From Saccharum officinarum (taxonomy: Eukaryota > Streptophyta > Magnoliopsida > Poales > Poaceae): a stretch of 64,000 bases of DNA. Numbering within the stretch: position 1 is the first letter of the stretch; every line of letters begins with the position of its first letter. The stretch covers positions 3,499,831 to 3,563,830 of the forward strand of contig CM036231.1 in the NCBI GenBank assembly GCA_020631735.1, written 5' to 3'. The translations under genes were made by a program, and so were the position numbers. The notes beneath the pieces are model-generated. The model made no database searches, was not told the origin of the DNA, and was given only the letters and a program-made list of their open reading frames with translations. This document shows, piece by piece, positions 1-11,572 of the stretch.

Positions 1-17
1 AATACATATCTCATTAA

Positions 18-1253
18 TTAAGCATAGAAACGTTTAAGCTTGTCGATGTGCCACGAGTTTGGTACGTCCGTGCCGTCCAGGTGAGCTAACCTGTAAGACG
101 TTGGGCGTGTGACTTCCTTGATCATGAAGGGTCCCTCCCATGGGGTTGCGAGTTTGTGGACGTCGGCCTGGTTCGTCTTCCACTTTAGTACTAAATCCCC
201 GACCACGAAGAAACGCTCCTTAACGTTCTTGTTGTAGTACCTGCGCAAAACAGCAAGGTATTTGGCTGTGCGTACGCAAGAATCGAGCCTTTTCTCCTCT
301 GCGCTGTTGATTTCTAGCTCCCGTGCTTCCTTAACCTTGCCCTCATCAAAGTTCTCTACCCGTGCTGATCTGAAAGCTATATCTATTGGGAGGACTGCCT
401 CAGCGCCGTAAACCATAAAGTATGGTGAGACGCCGGTGTTACGACTGGGCTGAGTTCGGAGGCCCCATACCACGGCTGGTAGCTCCTTGAGCCATCTACC
501 AGGAGTTTTATCGTTTGCTCTGTACATCCTCTTCTTTAATGCGTCCAAAATCATGCCATTTGCCCGCTCGACTTGTCCATTAGCTCTAGGGTGTGCCACC
601 GAGACGTATTTTACAACTATGCTCCTTTCATCACAGAAGTCCCAAAAAGCGTTCCCGGTGAACTGAGTACCCAAATCGGTAATGATGCTGTTGGGCACGC
701 CGAAACGGTGGATGACCTGGTCGAGGAATGTGATAGCTTTCTCTGAAGATGCCCGTACCAGAGGCATGTATTCTATCCACTTAGAAAATTTATCAATTAG
801 CACGAAGACGAATGTAAATTTCCCTGGAGCCGGTTTGAAAGGCCCGATCATGTCCAATCCCCAGCATGCGAAAGGCCAAGAGGCTAGAATCGTCTGGATC
901 TCGTGTGCTGGCACATGGATTCTCTTGGAGAAGAACTGACAACCCTTGCAGCGGCGAACTAGCTTCCCTGCGTCGGCTACTGCTGATGGCCAATAGAAAC
1001 CTGCTCGAAAAGCCTTACCGACCAGTGTTCTTGAGGCCGCGTGGTTGCCGCAGGAGCCAGAGTGGATTTGGTCTAGGAGATGTTCACCTTCCACCTGGGT
1101 TACACACTTCATCAAGATTTCCTCCTTAGCGTTTTTGCGCCATAACTTGCCATCAACGAGCAGGTACTGCTTACTGCGACGCATCAGGCGCTCATTTTCT
1201 AGTCGATCGATATAACCGCTACCATCTGTTAAGTACTTGATGAAGGGTGTTCT
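18..1253 (-). pseudogene. Integrase domain of element A
   Basis: Integrase inserts the cDNA copy into chromosomal DNA. The N-terminal HHCC zinc-binding motif is seen (HSGSCGNHAASRT followed by CKGC), then the catalytic D in WGLDMIGPF, the second D in ITDLGTQF and the E in ANGQVERANG, so the DDE triad is present. The C-terminal part holds WKTNQADVHKLATPWEGPF, a GPY/F-like module. The frame is open from 1253 to the stop at 18. An in-frame TAG at 1254-1256 separates it from the RNase H part; the paralogue reads TGG there, which suggests a G-to-A change. Otherwise the domain looks structurally complete. Confidence 0.88.
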
Positions 1254-1412
1254 CTAGTCTGGCTCATTAGTGGTCGGAAGCGGCTCAGTTGTGCTCGGCG
1301 CCGGAACCGTAGCCACTAATTGCTGGTCTGGAACTTTGTCGGTCGTTGAATCTTCATCTTCAATGGAAGGCGTGAGCAGGTCTTGGACGAATACTCCATG
1401 TGGGATTTTGGC

Positions 1413-1862
1413 TCAGGAGGATCCTAACTTTGACAACGCATCTGCTGCTTGGTTCTTGTCCCGGACCACGTGTATGTACTCGATGCCATAGAACCTGCCT
1501 TCCAGCTTTCTTATCGACTTGCAATATGCGTCCATCTTTTCACTGGTCGTGTCCCAGTCCTTGTTGAGTTGGTTAATGACCAGAGCCGAATCTCCATAGA
1601 CATAGAGACGTTTAACTCCAAGCTCAACTGCAATGCGTAGACCATGCAGGCAGGCTTCATACTCGGTGGCATTATTGGATGCTGGGAAGTAAATCCTGAA
1701 GACATACCGGAGCTGCTCCTTGGACGGTGATACGAAAAGAACTCCTGCTCCCGCACCGTCAATATTGAGAGAACCATCAAAGTACATCGTCCAAGATTCG
1801 TCGGATCCCGGAGAGACAGGCGTGCTTAAGTCTGTCCACTCGACGATGAAATCGACGAGTGC
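1413..1862 (-). pseudogene. RNase H domain of element A
   Basis: RNase H degrades the RNA strand of the RNA:cDNA hybrid during reverse transcription. Seen: MYFDGSLNIDGAGAGV with the first catalytic Asp, TEYEACLHGL with the Glu, YGDSALVINQL with the next Asp, and a terminal VRDKNQAADALSKLGSS. It is bounded by a TAG at 1863-1865 (where the surrounding sequence and element B suggest CAG) and by a TGA at 1413. The domain itself is uninterrupted. In an intact element it would be part of one continuous gag-pol polyprotein. Confidence 0.85.
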
Positions 1863-3229
1863 CTAAGACTTGATTGTAGTACGGTTTGCGAATTCTAAGG
1901 AAAAAGGGCATAGCTCCATTGCCCATTTGACAATGCGTCCGTTCGCATCCTTATTGCGAATGATGTCCCCCAAAGGATACTCAGTCATGACCACCACACG
2001 ATATCCGTCGAAGTAATGTCTCAACTTTCGGGATGTTATCAGTATGGCGTAGAGCAGTTTGTGAATCTGCGGGTACCTGGTCTTAGATTCGTTGAGTACC
2101 TCACTAATGAAATAGATTGGCCACTGCACCTTGTAGGCGTGGCCCGGCTCGTCGCGCTCGACCACCATTGTAGTGGAGACCACCCGATCGGTTGCCGCAA
2201 TGTAAAGGAGGAGAGTTTCGTCTTCTCTAGGAGCAGTAAGTACTGGAGGTGACGTGAGGTATTGTTTCAGCTGCGTGAAGGTAGCGTCTGCTTCCTCCGA
2301 CCACTCAAATTTCTCGGATGCTTTGAGCAGTTTGAAGAACGGTAGTCCTTTTTCTCCTAATCTTGATATGAAACGGCTTAGAGCAGCCATGCAGCCGGTG
2401 AGCTTCTGGACATCCTTCACCTTTTTTGGGGGTTTCATGTCTAAGACAGCTTTGACTTTCTCTGGGTTAGGGCGTATGTCGTCGTAACTGACGACGTTGC
2501 CGAGCAATATGCCAGAAGGGACACCAAAAATGCACTTCTTTGGGTTTAATTTCCATTGGAACGTATTAAGGGCTGCGAAGGTGCGTTCCAGATTGTCAAC
2601 AAGGGTATGTGCTTCCTTGGTTTTGACAACTACATCGTCGACGTAAGCCTCGATGAGGCCATCTTTTATCTCGTCGTTGAGGCAGGCCTGTATAGCGCGT
2701 TGGTAGGTAGCACCGGCGTTTTTGAGCCCGAACGACATAGTCGTGTAGCAGTAGGCGCCGAAAGGTGTGATAAAAGACGTCTTGATCTGGTCGTCCTTTT
2801 TGAGAGCGATCTGGTGATAACCAGAGTAACAATCGAGAAAGGACAGCAGCTCGCAACCGGCGGTTGAATCTACGACCTCGTATATGCGAGGTAAACCAAA
2901 GGGGTCCTTAGGGCAGTGTTTGTTGAGATCAGTGTAATCAACGCACATTCTCCATTCATTATTCTTTTTGCGTACAAGAACTGGGTTGGCTAACCATTCC
3001 GGATGATACACTTCTTTGATAAATCCGGCTGCCAAAAGCCATGTAACTTCTACCCTAATCGCCTCCTTTTTGTCGCGAGCAAAACGTCGTAACTTCTGCT
3101 TGATTGGTTTGGCCTTGCTGTTGACATTTAAGGAGTGCTCAATCAGGCTCCGAGGTACACCGGGCATGTCAGAAGGTTTCCATGCAAACACATCCACGTT
3201 GCCCCTCAGGAACCTGACGAGCGCATCTT
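1863..3229 (-). pseudogene. Reverse transcriptase domain of element A (open reading frame intact)
   Basis: About 444 residues are uninterrupted from just downstream of the TAG near 3230 to the TAG at 1863. Motifs in order: [10 protein letters not shown], the substrate-binding block [45 protein letters not shown], the catalytic YVDDVVVKT, then the connection region [15 protein letters not shown]. All invariant residues of a Ty3/gypsy RT are visible. This is the best preserved coding block in either Tat copy. The flanking stops mean it cannot be made as part of a full gag-pol polyprotein without readthrough. Confidence 0.9.
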
Positions 3230-3230
3230 C

Positions 3231-4295
3231 CTATTTGGAACCCAGGTTGGCCCTGATGAGGACCGTTTTGCTGGGATCGCCCTCGACCAGCTGGATCATC
3301 TTGTGCTCCTTGGACCTGGTGTTCTTACGCGGAGCCTCAAGCTCTGGGATCTCCAGGTGGTCGGCCGAGGTCTTCTTAGCGTCGAGGATGGTCTCAGCCA
3401 TGCGAATAGAGAGGTCGTGGGCCTCTGCTATTTTGAAGCTGTCTTCCTCGCAGGTATAAGCTGCGTATACGTTGCCCCTGAGGGTTAAAACTCCTTTCTC
3501 AGTAGGCATCTTGAGCACCAGATACCTGTAATGAGGTATGACCATGAACTTGGTAAGCGACGGTCGACCAAGAATAGCATGGTAAGTGCCATCGAAATCA
3601 GCGACCACGAAGTTGACGTAGTCGGTGCGAAAATGGTCTGGAGTCCCAAATTGCACAGGTAGCGTGATCTGCCCAAGAGGCGTGGAGCTCTGTCCGGGGA
3701 GAACACCCTAGAACTGTGCTTCGTACGGCTTCAGGTCCGCCTGGGCTATTTTCAGAGTGGGCAGGCTGTTTTTGAATAGTATATCAATAGAGCTACCGCC
3801 GTCGATCAGGACCCTGTCGAATTGAACCTTGTTGATACAAGGATTGAGAACCAGGGGAAAACGCCCTGGCTCAGGTATGGCCGCCCATTGGTCCTTCCTG
3901 CTGAAGTAGATTTCATGGTGAGACCACGGGGGAAACCGCGGATCGGTGAGAAGGTTGTCGGTGTTTGCCACGTTCAAGCAAGCGCGGGCGAGCAGCTTGC
4001 GTTCTCGTTTGGTCTCAATGGACACCTTGCCGCCGATGATGGTGTGCACGCGATCAGTCGGTTTGACGTATTTATGACGAGGGTCTGCATCGTCGTCGTC
4101 GTTGTCCTCGTTGCGCTGTTCCCCCGCGTCGTTAGGCTTGTCGGATGCATTCGGAGCCTGGTGACGCATGTAGATAGTCTTGAGAACGCGACAATTCTCC
4201 ATGGTGTGGTTCGATTTAGGATGGAGCTGGCAAGGCCCCTTCAATGTTTTGGCGTAGTCGTCCTCGTAGTTACGACGTCCACCACCCTTTTTCAC
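3231..4295 (-). pseudogene. Protease and gag C-terminal zinc-finger region of element A
   Basis: The upstream part reads GPCQLHPKSNHTMENC, a Cys-X2-His-X4-His-X4-Cys arrangement that could bind zinc in place of the usual CCHC knuckle. Next comes the aspartic protease core VLIDGGSSIDILF; the catalytic loop is D-G-G-S rather than the retroviral D-T/S-G, and element B has the same residues. A TAG at about 3708 interrupts the frame after KPYEAQF; element B has TGG at that codon. The frame then continues through YHAILGRPSLTKFM (protease flap and C-terminal region) to a TAG at about 3230. Confidence 0.8.
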
Positions 4296-4504
4296 GGTAT
4301 TGACCTCGCCGTCGTCTTCCCGAGCGCGCTTGCTCCTGTAATTGTCACGGCGATTGCGCCGCTGATTACGTTGATCACGGTGGTCGCGGGAGTCGTCGCG
4401 CTGGTTGCGGCGGTCAAAATTGTCGTTCCGACCACGATTGCCGCGGTAATCGTCGCGGTGTGGAGGGTGGTCGGAGCGTGGAAAACGTGCTGCTTCTTCA
4501 ACGA

Positions 4505-6655
4505 TTATTTTTTAGCATCGTCAGCGTCCGCGTATTTCTTAGCGGTGGCCAGAAGCGCTGTTACTGATTTGGGTCTCTTCCGGAGGAGCTTATCTCTTAG
4601 GGCATCGTGGAACCTGAGGCCGGTGATGAAAGCCTCGATTGCTTCGTTGTCGGAGATTGATGGAACCTTGATGCGCATCTCCGAGAAACGCCGAACGTAC
4701 TCGCGCAGTGGTTCATCCTTTTGATCTTGGATCCGTTGCAGATCGTACTTGTTGCCGGGTTGTTCACAAGTAGCGATGAAATTGTTGATGAAGGCCTGCC
4801 TGAGTTCCTGCCAAGAGTCAAAATAATTCACTGGCAAGCTAACCAGCCATTGGTGACCTGCATGACCAACCGCGACTGGGAAGTAGTTAGACATGACGTG
4901 CTCGTCAGCCATAGCTGAGCGGCACGCAGTTTCATAGAGCATGACCCATAATTCGGGGGTTTCCTTGCCGTCGTACTTCTGAAGTTTCTCGAGTTTGAAA
5001 TTCTTGGGCCATATGACTTGGCGAAGGTGTGCAGTGAACTGTTTCAAACCTAGCGGGCCGTGGGCAGTGTCATATTCCATGCGGCGATAGCTTTCATGGG
5101 ATGCACGATCATCGGCTCTCTGGTTGATGCGAGCGCGCAGATCACGTCGGGCGAGGTAATGGCGAAGATCGTTATTGCCATCTAGATTAGCCCTGCGACC
5201 GTGGTTATCACGGCGATTGTCGCGGTTATCCCGACGGTTGTCGCCTCGAACGCGATGGCGGTCACCCTCCCGGCGGCGGTTGTCGTCCCGACCACTATCA
5301 TAACCACCGTTTCCGCCTTGACGATTGTCCGATGGGTTGTTATTGCGCGAGCCGCGTTGATTGAATGGCTGTGAGCGACTTGAGTATTGGCGGCTGTGGC
5401 TTGATTCGACAGAAACGGATGGAGCCCGGGCTTGATTTATTTCTGCAGTCTGAGCCATAGCAGCTGTCAGATAAGCTTGTATGTCATCACGGACTGCCTG
5501 GGTCTCGGGAGTGTTAGGCAGCCGCTGCATTGTCGCCAAGGCGACGACCACGTTGGCGCTTGGGGTCTTGAAGACTTGTTTTTCCCCTACCCTGTCAAAA
5601 GCGTCGTTGAGGTCACGTGGTCAGACCCTTATGCGTCGTGCCTCCTGGTCTGCTTCAGCTTTGATTTGCCAGCGATTAAACCGGTCAATATTGCGTGCTT
5701 CGCGTGCAATCTTTTCTTGTTCTGTTTCGCCAACTGCTGGCGGCTCGTCGTTGCTGACGACATGGATCAAATCCCCTCGTCTTGGCGGGAAAGACGGGAA
5801 TTGGGGGAAACCCGGGGCGTGATCTGGTAGATCCAGATTGTATTTGACGCCTTCATCTTCGTGACGCTGAAGCTCGGTGTGGACAGATGTGTTGGATGCG
5901 ATGCCGGATGAGGAGCCGGAGTCACCCTCTCGGACTGTGTGGACGGATCCTTCTCGGTAATCTTCAATCTGGACCATGTTGACGATGTTGCGTGGCTTCA
6001 GCCGAGGTCGGTGTATAGGACCTGAATCCGAGCGGCGTCATAGGTTGTGCGCGTAGCTGGAGGCAGCGTTTTGCAGGCCATAGGGCTGGACCTAGTGGTT
6101 CTCCGTCGGGGCTTCGTACTCGCAGAGTCGGAGACCCGTCACGAAGGCTGGCTGGCGACGAGCGGAGCGCCCCTTAGGAGTAGATACGATCACAAGATCT
6201 GTTCCAAGTCGTGCAGGACGACTGGTCCAAGCCGGTCGGATAGATCTGTTGTGGGGAGCCGTTACCTGCTCATTAGGTTGGCTTCGAATCGTACTTACCA
6301 GAACTAGGGTTTCAGTGAGTTTGATGCCGACTCGATCGATGGAGTCGAGCAGGTCGGTTTTGTCGATCTGCTTTCCTCTGTAGCAGGGAAGTGAACGACG
6401 GGTTGTCGGCGTGGCTGTAGGCGTGCTCAGAGCCGGATGTACCGTGGTCAGAGGCAGATCCATCGTGGTCGAAGCCATGTTTGCCGTGGTCGGAGCCGTA
6501 GCCGATGCAGGTGAAGTAGTCGTCGGCGCGGGTTGAATCCACGCCTCCTCCGTGGTCATGGAGATGGAGACGTCGGGACCGGTGATCCAGGTGATCTGGC
6601 CGACGGTGAACGTGAGGCCATTGGGCATGGCCATGGAGCTGGAGATGATGACCAT
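4505..6655 (-). pseudogene. Gag (capsid/nucleocapsid) of element A, broken
   Basis: Gag packages the element RNA. The proposed start is the ATG at 6655-6653, about 48 bases after the LTR and PBS; element B has an ATG in the same context at 8240. The central retrotransposon gag domain is clear (KNFKLEKLQKYDGKETPELW, then MSNYFPVAVGHAGHQWL and ITGLRFHDALRDKLL). A charged Arg/Asp/Asn-rich linker precedes it. In-frame stops lie near 6090, 6025 and 5620. Near 4510-4515 the frame shifts at a run of six A: the coding frame continues in the reading frame of 3708-4295 only if one more base is allowed. Confidence 0.8.
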
Positions 6656-6684
6656 CTTGTTTGCTTGGAGAGCGGTACGCACAC

Positions 6685-6702
6685 CCCCTACCTGGCGCGC
6701 CA
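6685..6702 (-). promoter_or_regulatory. Primer binding site of element A
   Basis: On the minus strand, one base after the LTR end, the sequence TGGCGCGCCAGGTAGGGG begins with TGG, the complement of a tRNA 3' CCA. That is where a tRNA primes minus-strand cDNA synthesis. The tRNA species was not determined here. Confidence 0.75.
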
Positions 6703-6703
6703 C

Positions 6704-7176
6704 TGTCGACGAAATATAGTCGGCAGTCTACCTAGGGGTATGCCCAAGGTAGTAGATTATCGGCAGACAGATGCGCAAGCTCCAAACAAGATGGTGACGC
6801 AAGGCAGACACGAAGTTTTATCCAGGTTCGGCCGCCAAGAAGGCGTAATACCTACGTCCTGCGTCTGATTTGTATTGTGGTATGTCAATGAGAGATGTTT
6901 TTTAGAGGGGTCCCCTGCCCGCCTTATATAGTCCGGGGGGCAGGGTTACAGATCTGGAAACTAATCCTAGTCAGTTACAATTGCCATATGTAGCCGGATA
7001 AGGATTCCTATTCTAACCGACCAGGATCCTGCTTGGTCACCAAATCCGTCTTGATTCCTTGTGCGGGACTCCGATCAGGTTAACTGGGCCGCACGTCACC
7101 TTTTGGGTGGACTGAAACCATCGATCCAGGCCAGCCCAAGCTTAGCCGTAGGGGTATAGGGGTTAATACCCCCATA
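6704..7176 (-). repeat. 5' LTR of element A (473 bp)
   Basis: It is nearly the same sequence as the two LTRs of element B, in inverse orientation. On the minus strand it begins TATGGGGGTATTAACCCC and ends GTCGACA. The expected LTR start is TG; here it is TA, as in the 5' LTR of element B. A TATA box (TATATAAG) lies at about 6924-6931 and would start element transcription. The shared terminal block with LTR B fixes both boundaries. Confidence 0.88.
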
Positions 7177-7189
7177 GTCCACCACATGC

Positions 7190-7528
7190 AAGCGCTGCAT
7201 TCATGGGTGAAAAGTTTGTGGGTGTCACATCGGATGTTTCATGAGATGTCGGAAGGGGTGTTCGGATATTAATAAAAAAAATTAATTACATAACTCACCT
7301 GGAAACCGCGAGACGAATTTATTAAGCCTAATTAATCCATCATTAGCACATGTGTGTACTGTAGCAATTATGTCTAATCATGGACTAATTAGGCTTAAAA
7401 GATTTGTTTTGCGGTTTCCATACAAACTGTGCAATTAATTTTTTTATCTACAGTTAATGCTTCATGCATGTGTCCAAACATTCGATGTGACAGGATGAAA
7501 AGTTTTTGGGTGGAAACTAAGCAGGGCC
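7190..7528. mobile_element. Tourist-like (PIF/Harbinger) MITE
   Basis: The body closely resembles the MITE at 49942-50288: GTGTCACATCGGATG near the left, GACGAATTTATTAAGCCTAA and CATCATTAGCACATG in the middle, and AACTAAGCAGGGCC at the right end followed by TTA. TTA duplications are typical of PIF/Harbinger. The left terminus is diverged, so its exact boundary is uncertain. It has no coding capacity. Confidence 0.65.
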
Positions 7529-7681
7529 TTAGTTTCAGTGAAGCCAGCCGCAAGCCATGACCATGAGGCTAGAACACCATCAGCCATGATGCAATCCAAA
7601 TCAGCCAGAGAAGGGATGACAATTTTGTGAAATACTGACACCATCAGCCATGACGAGGAAATACTGAACCTAACAACCTTG

Positions 7682-7686
7682 GAATC
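7682..7686. repeat. Target-site duplication of element B, left copy (GAATC)
   Basis: Five bases directly before the LTR, matched by GAATC directly after the 3' LTR at 20876-20880. Five-base duplications are the rule for Ty3/gypsy integrases. Confidence 0.92.
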
Positions 7687-8191
7687 TATGGGGGTATAAA
7701 CCCCTATACCCTTATGGCTAGACATGGGCAAGCCCAGACCAGACGGTCCAGCCCGTTACATGACGACGCGCGATCCAGATCATCGGGATGGAGTCTCGCG
7801 CAAGGCATCAAACCAGACTTGGGAATCAAGCAAGGTCTTGGTCGGTTAGATTAGGAATCCTTATCCGGCACTATATTACAATTGTAACCGGCTAAGATTA
7901 GTTCCCAGATCTGTAACCCTGCCTCCCGGACTATATAAGGAGGGCAGGGGACCCCCCTCAAAAACATCAAAACATGCTCTAGGGCAATCTAGCTTGTAAT
8001 ACATTGTTCGAGACAGCAATAACAAAGCAGAGCAGGACGTAAAGTATTACGCCCACACGGCGGCCTAAACCTGGGTAAACCCGCGTGTTGTTCTGCATCA
8101 CCATCTCGTTCGTGGCTTGCACACCTGTCTGCCGACAATCTACTACCTTGGGCATACCCCTCGGTAGACTGTTGACCAGGTTTTGTCGACA
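7687..8191 (+). repeat. 5' LTR of element B (505 bp)
   Basis: Begins TATGGGGGTATAAACCCC and ends GTTTTGTCGACA. A TATA box (TATATAAG) is at about 7933-7939, followed by GGAGGGCAGGGG. It matches the 3' LTR at 20372-20875 over its full length. The second base is A, where the 3' LTR has the canonical TG. Confidence 0.93.
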
Positions 8192-8192
8192 G

Positions 8193-8210
8193 TGGCACGC
8201 TAGGTAGGGG
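8193..8210 (+). promoter_or_regulatory. Primer binding site of element B
   Basis: TGGCACGCTAGGTAGGGG follows the LTR after one G. It differs from the PBS of element A at two positions, both C-to-T/G-to-A type changes, so it is probably decayed. Confidence 0.7.
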
Positions 8211-8239
8211 GTGTGTGTACTGCTTTTCAGGCGTGTGGG

Positions 8240-10680
8240 ATGGTCATCTTCCCCGATTCCATGGACACGATGGTGGGCCTCATGTTCACGATCGGCTAGA
8301 TCACCTGGACCACCGGCTCCAACGACTTCGTCGTCACAGCCATGGAGGAGGTGCAGATCCAATCTGAATCGACTACTTCTCCGACACCGGCGTCGACTAC
8401 GACTACGCTGGCTCCGACTTCGCCTACACCAGCGCCGTCACCGACCACGCCGGCAACTCATCGACTCCTTCCTCGCTACTAGGGGAGGAAACTCGACAAC
8501 ATCGACCTGATTGACTCCATCGATCGGCTCGGTGGTAAACTCTCGTTTACCCTAGCTCTGGTTGACTCGCTCCAAAAGCAGTTTACCGAGCAGAGCTCGA
8601 ACGACTACAACAGATCTACTCGACCTGCTCGAGCCACTCGTTTTTAACGATTGGGTACAGATCTAGTGGTCACTTCAACTCCTGAAGGGTGCTCCACTCG
8701 ACCTCGACCTCGACCACGCAACTTCATCAATATGGTGGGCTCTGATCGAGTTTTGATCCATACCACCTAGACAAATAGCCGTTTGAGCTCCGGATCAAGC
8801 ACTGCGTCCGACGAGACTACTCAAACCATGGTATTACACCATGTGAGTAGTGGTGATGAAGAGATGCTACATCCTCCAGGCTTTCCTCGAATCCCGGCCT
8901 TCCCTCCAAGGCGTGGCGCCATGATCAATGTGGTTAGCCAAGATGAAAACCCACCTGCTGGGGGCGAGACCGATCAACAACGATAAGAGCGACAACAGCG
9001 CAATGCCGACCGAGCTCAACATCGCATAGATCAAGATGCATGCCTAGCACAACAGCAAGCAGACCGCGACCAGCAAGAAGATGATGCTGCGGCTAGGCGT
9101 AACTGATTGCAAGGGAGCAACCTCAATGATGCTTTCGACATGGTGGGGAACAAACCAGTATTCAAAACCCCAAGCACCAACGTGGCCGTCGCCATTGAGA
9201 GCCTGAAGCGGTTACCGGATACCCCGGAAATCCAAAACATCCGAGAGGATTTGCAAGCTTATCTCTAGGCGGCCATGGTTCAAACCAATGAACGTGCCGT
9301 GGGGCCGTCTGCGTCTGGCGCGACTAGCAAGAGCCACTAGCACTCTAGTCAACCTTTCAGGCCTGCTCAACGTGGCCCACACGCACCCGCTGACGCAAAC
9401 AACCACGTTATGGACAACAGAGCTCCTGGTGTCAATCCAGGAGCTGACGGAGGCAACGACGACAATCGTGGAAACCCTCCCCGCGATGATAACCGTCGCC
9501 TCGACCACCGCCGCAATAACAACGACGACAACCGACGCAGCGACAACCGGGGTAATGACCACCGGGACCACAGCTATCAAGGACAACAACACGGTGATGA
9601 ACGAGATCGCCATGATATCAATTACGATCTCTGTCGCAACCTCAACAACCGTGACCTACGTCCTCGCATTGAATAGAGAGCTCGGGACCGTGCGTCCCAC
9701 GAAACCAATCGTCGCATGGAGTACGATTGGTCCATGGTCCCCCGGGCCCCAAGCAATTCACCAACCACCTACGACAGGTCGTCTGGCCTAGAGGTTTTAA
9801 GCTTGAAAAGCTTAACCATTACGACGGCAAGGTCAATCCCGAGCTGTGGGTCCAACTTTACAAGACCGCTTACAGATCCGCTATGGGCGACGAGCATGTC
9901 ATGGCCAACTACTTTCCCGTGGTGGTCGGCCCGGTGGGGCACCAATGGCTTGTTAGCCTCCTAGAGAACCACTTCGACTGCTGGTATGCTTTGCGTCAAG
10001 CCTTTGTCAAAAACTTCATTGCTACCTGTGAACAACCAGGCAACAAGTACGATCTGCAGCGCATCCGCGACACCAGGGATGAACCATTGCATGAGTACAT
10101 CCGACGCTTCTCGGATATGCGCATCAGGATTCCTAGGATCATCGACAACGAGGCTATTAAAGCCTTCATTACTGGTCTGTGCTACCACAACGATCTCAGG
10201 GACAAGCTCCTTCATAAACAGCCTATAACGGTGGTCGACCTCCTCACCACCGCCAAGAAGTATGCGGATGCCGACGACACCAAGAAGCTGCTGAACGAGG
10301 GCACTGGCAAAGCACCGTACTCTCCACAACGCGACGATTACCATGACAACCACTGCCGTGACGACTTTAGAGGTCGCAGCGACATCAGGGACCACCGTAA
10401 TGACAATCGTGATCGGCGTGACAACAGAAATCAGCACAGCGATCACCATGATAACTTCAAGGGCAAGTGTGCTCGTGATGACGACGGCGAGGTCAACACC
10501 ATGAAAAAATTTGGTGGGTGTCACAATTATGAAGAAGACTATGCTAAAGCCTTGAAGGGGCCTTGCCTAGCTCATCCTAAGTCCAACCATACGTTGGAAA
10601 ACTGCAAGGTCCTCAAGGAGATCTACCGTCGCAAACAGGCTTTAGAAAATGCCAACAAGCCTAATGACGCAACAGACTAG
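8240..10680 (+). pseudogene. Gag of element B, degraded
   Basis: The start ATG at 8240 sits in the same context as in element A. The N-terminal part (8240-9700) has many in-frame stops (for example after PATHRLLPRY, RATRF and DLQAYL). The gag core is open from 9727 to 10680: MVHGPPGPKQFTNHLRQVVW, then YDGKVNPELWVQLYKTAYR, MANYFPVVVGPVGHQWL, FVKNFIATCEQPGNKYDLQR and the zinc-binding GPCLAHPKSNHTLENC. A Thr/Asn/Asp-rich low-complexity linker is at 9400-9660. The stops make it non-functional. Confidence 0.85.
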
Positions 10681-11572
10681 CGTAACCGCAGGGACGATGA
10701 TGAGGACGATCCTGACAAGAACCCCAAGCACCAGTATCAGGAACTAGTGAGACATGTTGCAACCATCATCGGGGGCAAGGTGTCTGTTGAAAGCAAACAC
10801 AAGCGGAAGCTGCTCGCCCGCGCTTATCTGAACGTGGCCAAGATAGACGACCTCATTGCAGATCCAAGACTACCCCCTAGTCACACCGAGAAATCAACTT
10901 TAGCAGGGTGGATTAATGGGCCACCATCCCCAAACTAGGTTGTTTCGCTCTTGTCCTCAGTCCCTGTATCAATAAAGTGCAATTTGATAGGGTGCTCATC
11001 GACGGCGGTAGTTCCATCGACATCCTGTTTAAGAATATTCTGTCAGCATTGAACATATCTGAAGCTGACTTGAAGCCATACGACGTACAGTTCTGGGGGT
11101 CCTGCCCGGACAGAGCTCTATGCCTCTCGGGTAGATTACCCTACCTGTGCAGTTTGGCATGGCAGACCACTTCCGTACCGACTACGTCAACTTTGTGGTC
11201 GCTGACTTCGAGGGTACCTACCATGCTATCCTTGGTCGCCCCGCGATCACCAAATTCATGGCCGTACCTCATTACAGGTACTTGGTGCTTAAGATGCCAA
11301 CGGAGAAGGGAGTCCTCACTCTCAGAGGCAATGTATTCGTTGTCTATACCTGTAAAGAGGATAATTTTCGCATAGTTGAAGCCCACGACCTCTCCTTGCG
11401 CATGGCGGCAACGACGATGGAGGCAAAGAAGACTCCTCCAAACCAGTTGGAGATTCCAGAGCTCGAAGCACCATGAAAGTCTATCAAGTCCAAGGAGTAC
11501 AAAGAGATCCAGCTGGTCGAGGGTGACTCTAGCAAGATGGCACTGATCGGGTCAAACCTTGACCCCAAATAG
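10681..11572 (+). pseudogene. Protease region of element B, degraded
   Basis: The protease core reads FDRVLIDGGSSIDILFKN at about 10981-11035, again with D-G-G-S at the active site. The frame shifts close to 11095, after which YHAILGRPAITKFM and LVLKMPTEKGVLTLRGN (11220-11330) lie in another frame. There are stops at 10678, 10936 and 11473, and an in-frame TAG at about 11570 at the same codon as in element A. Confidence 0.8.

Larger units (their letters stand above)
1..7176 (-). mobile_element. Tat-lineage Ty3/gypsy LTR retrotransposon A (3' part outside window)
   Basis: Reading down the minus strand the order is 5' LTR (7176-6704), PBS, gag, protease, RT, RNase H, integrase. That order (integrase last) defines Ty3/gypsy. 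The protease core LIDGGSS, the RT motif YVDD and the near-identity to element B at 7687-20875 place it in the same family. Tat-lineage elements are known for large extra regions between pol and the 3' LTR; here that region and the 3' LTR lie left of base 1. The coding region carries scattered stops and at least one frameshift, so the copy is non-autonomous as assembled, although the RT ORF is still open. Lineage assignment to Tat (RIRE2/Grande-like) is inferred from the protein motifs and the antisense ORF in element B. Confidence 0.9.
7177..7686. other. 510-bp spacer between two head-to-head Tat elements
   Basis: No gene is seen. It contains a Tourist-like MITE (about 7190-7528) and about 155 bp of unassigned sequence next to the insertion point of element B. 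The last five bases (GAATC) are the target-site duplication of element B. Confidence 0.7.

Noticed and set aside
682..1129. Open plus-strand frames over the integrase of element A
   Set aside because: They are antisense shadows of the integrase coding sequence; codon pattern and motifs support only the minus strand.
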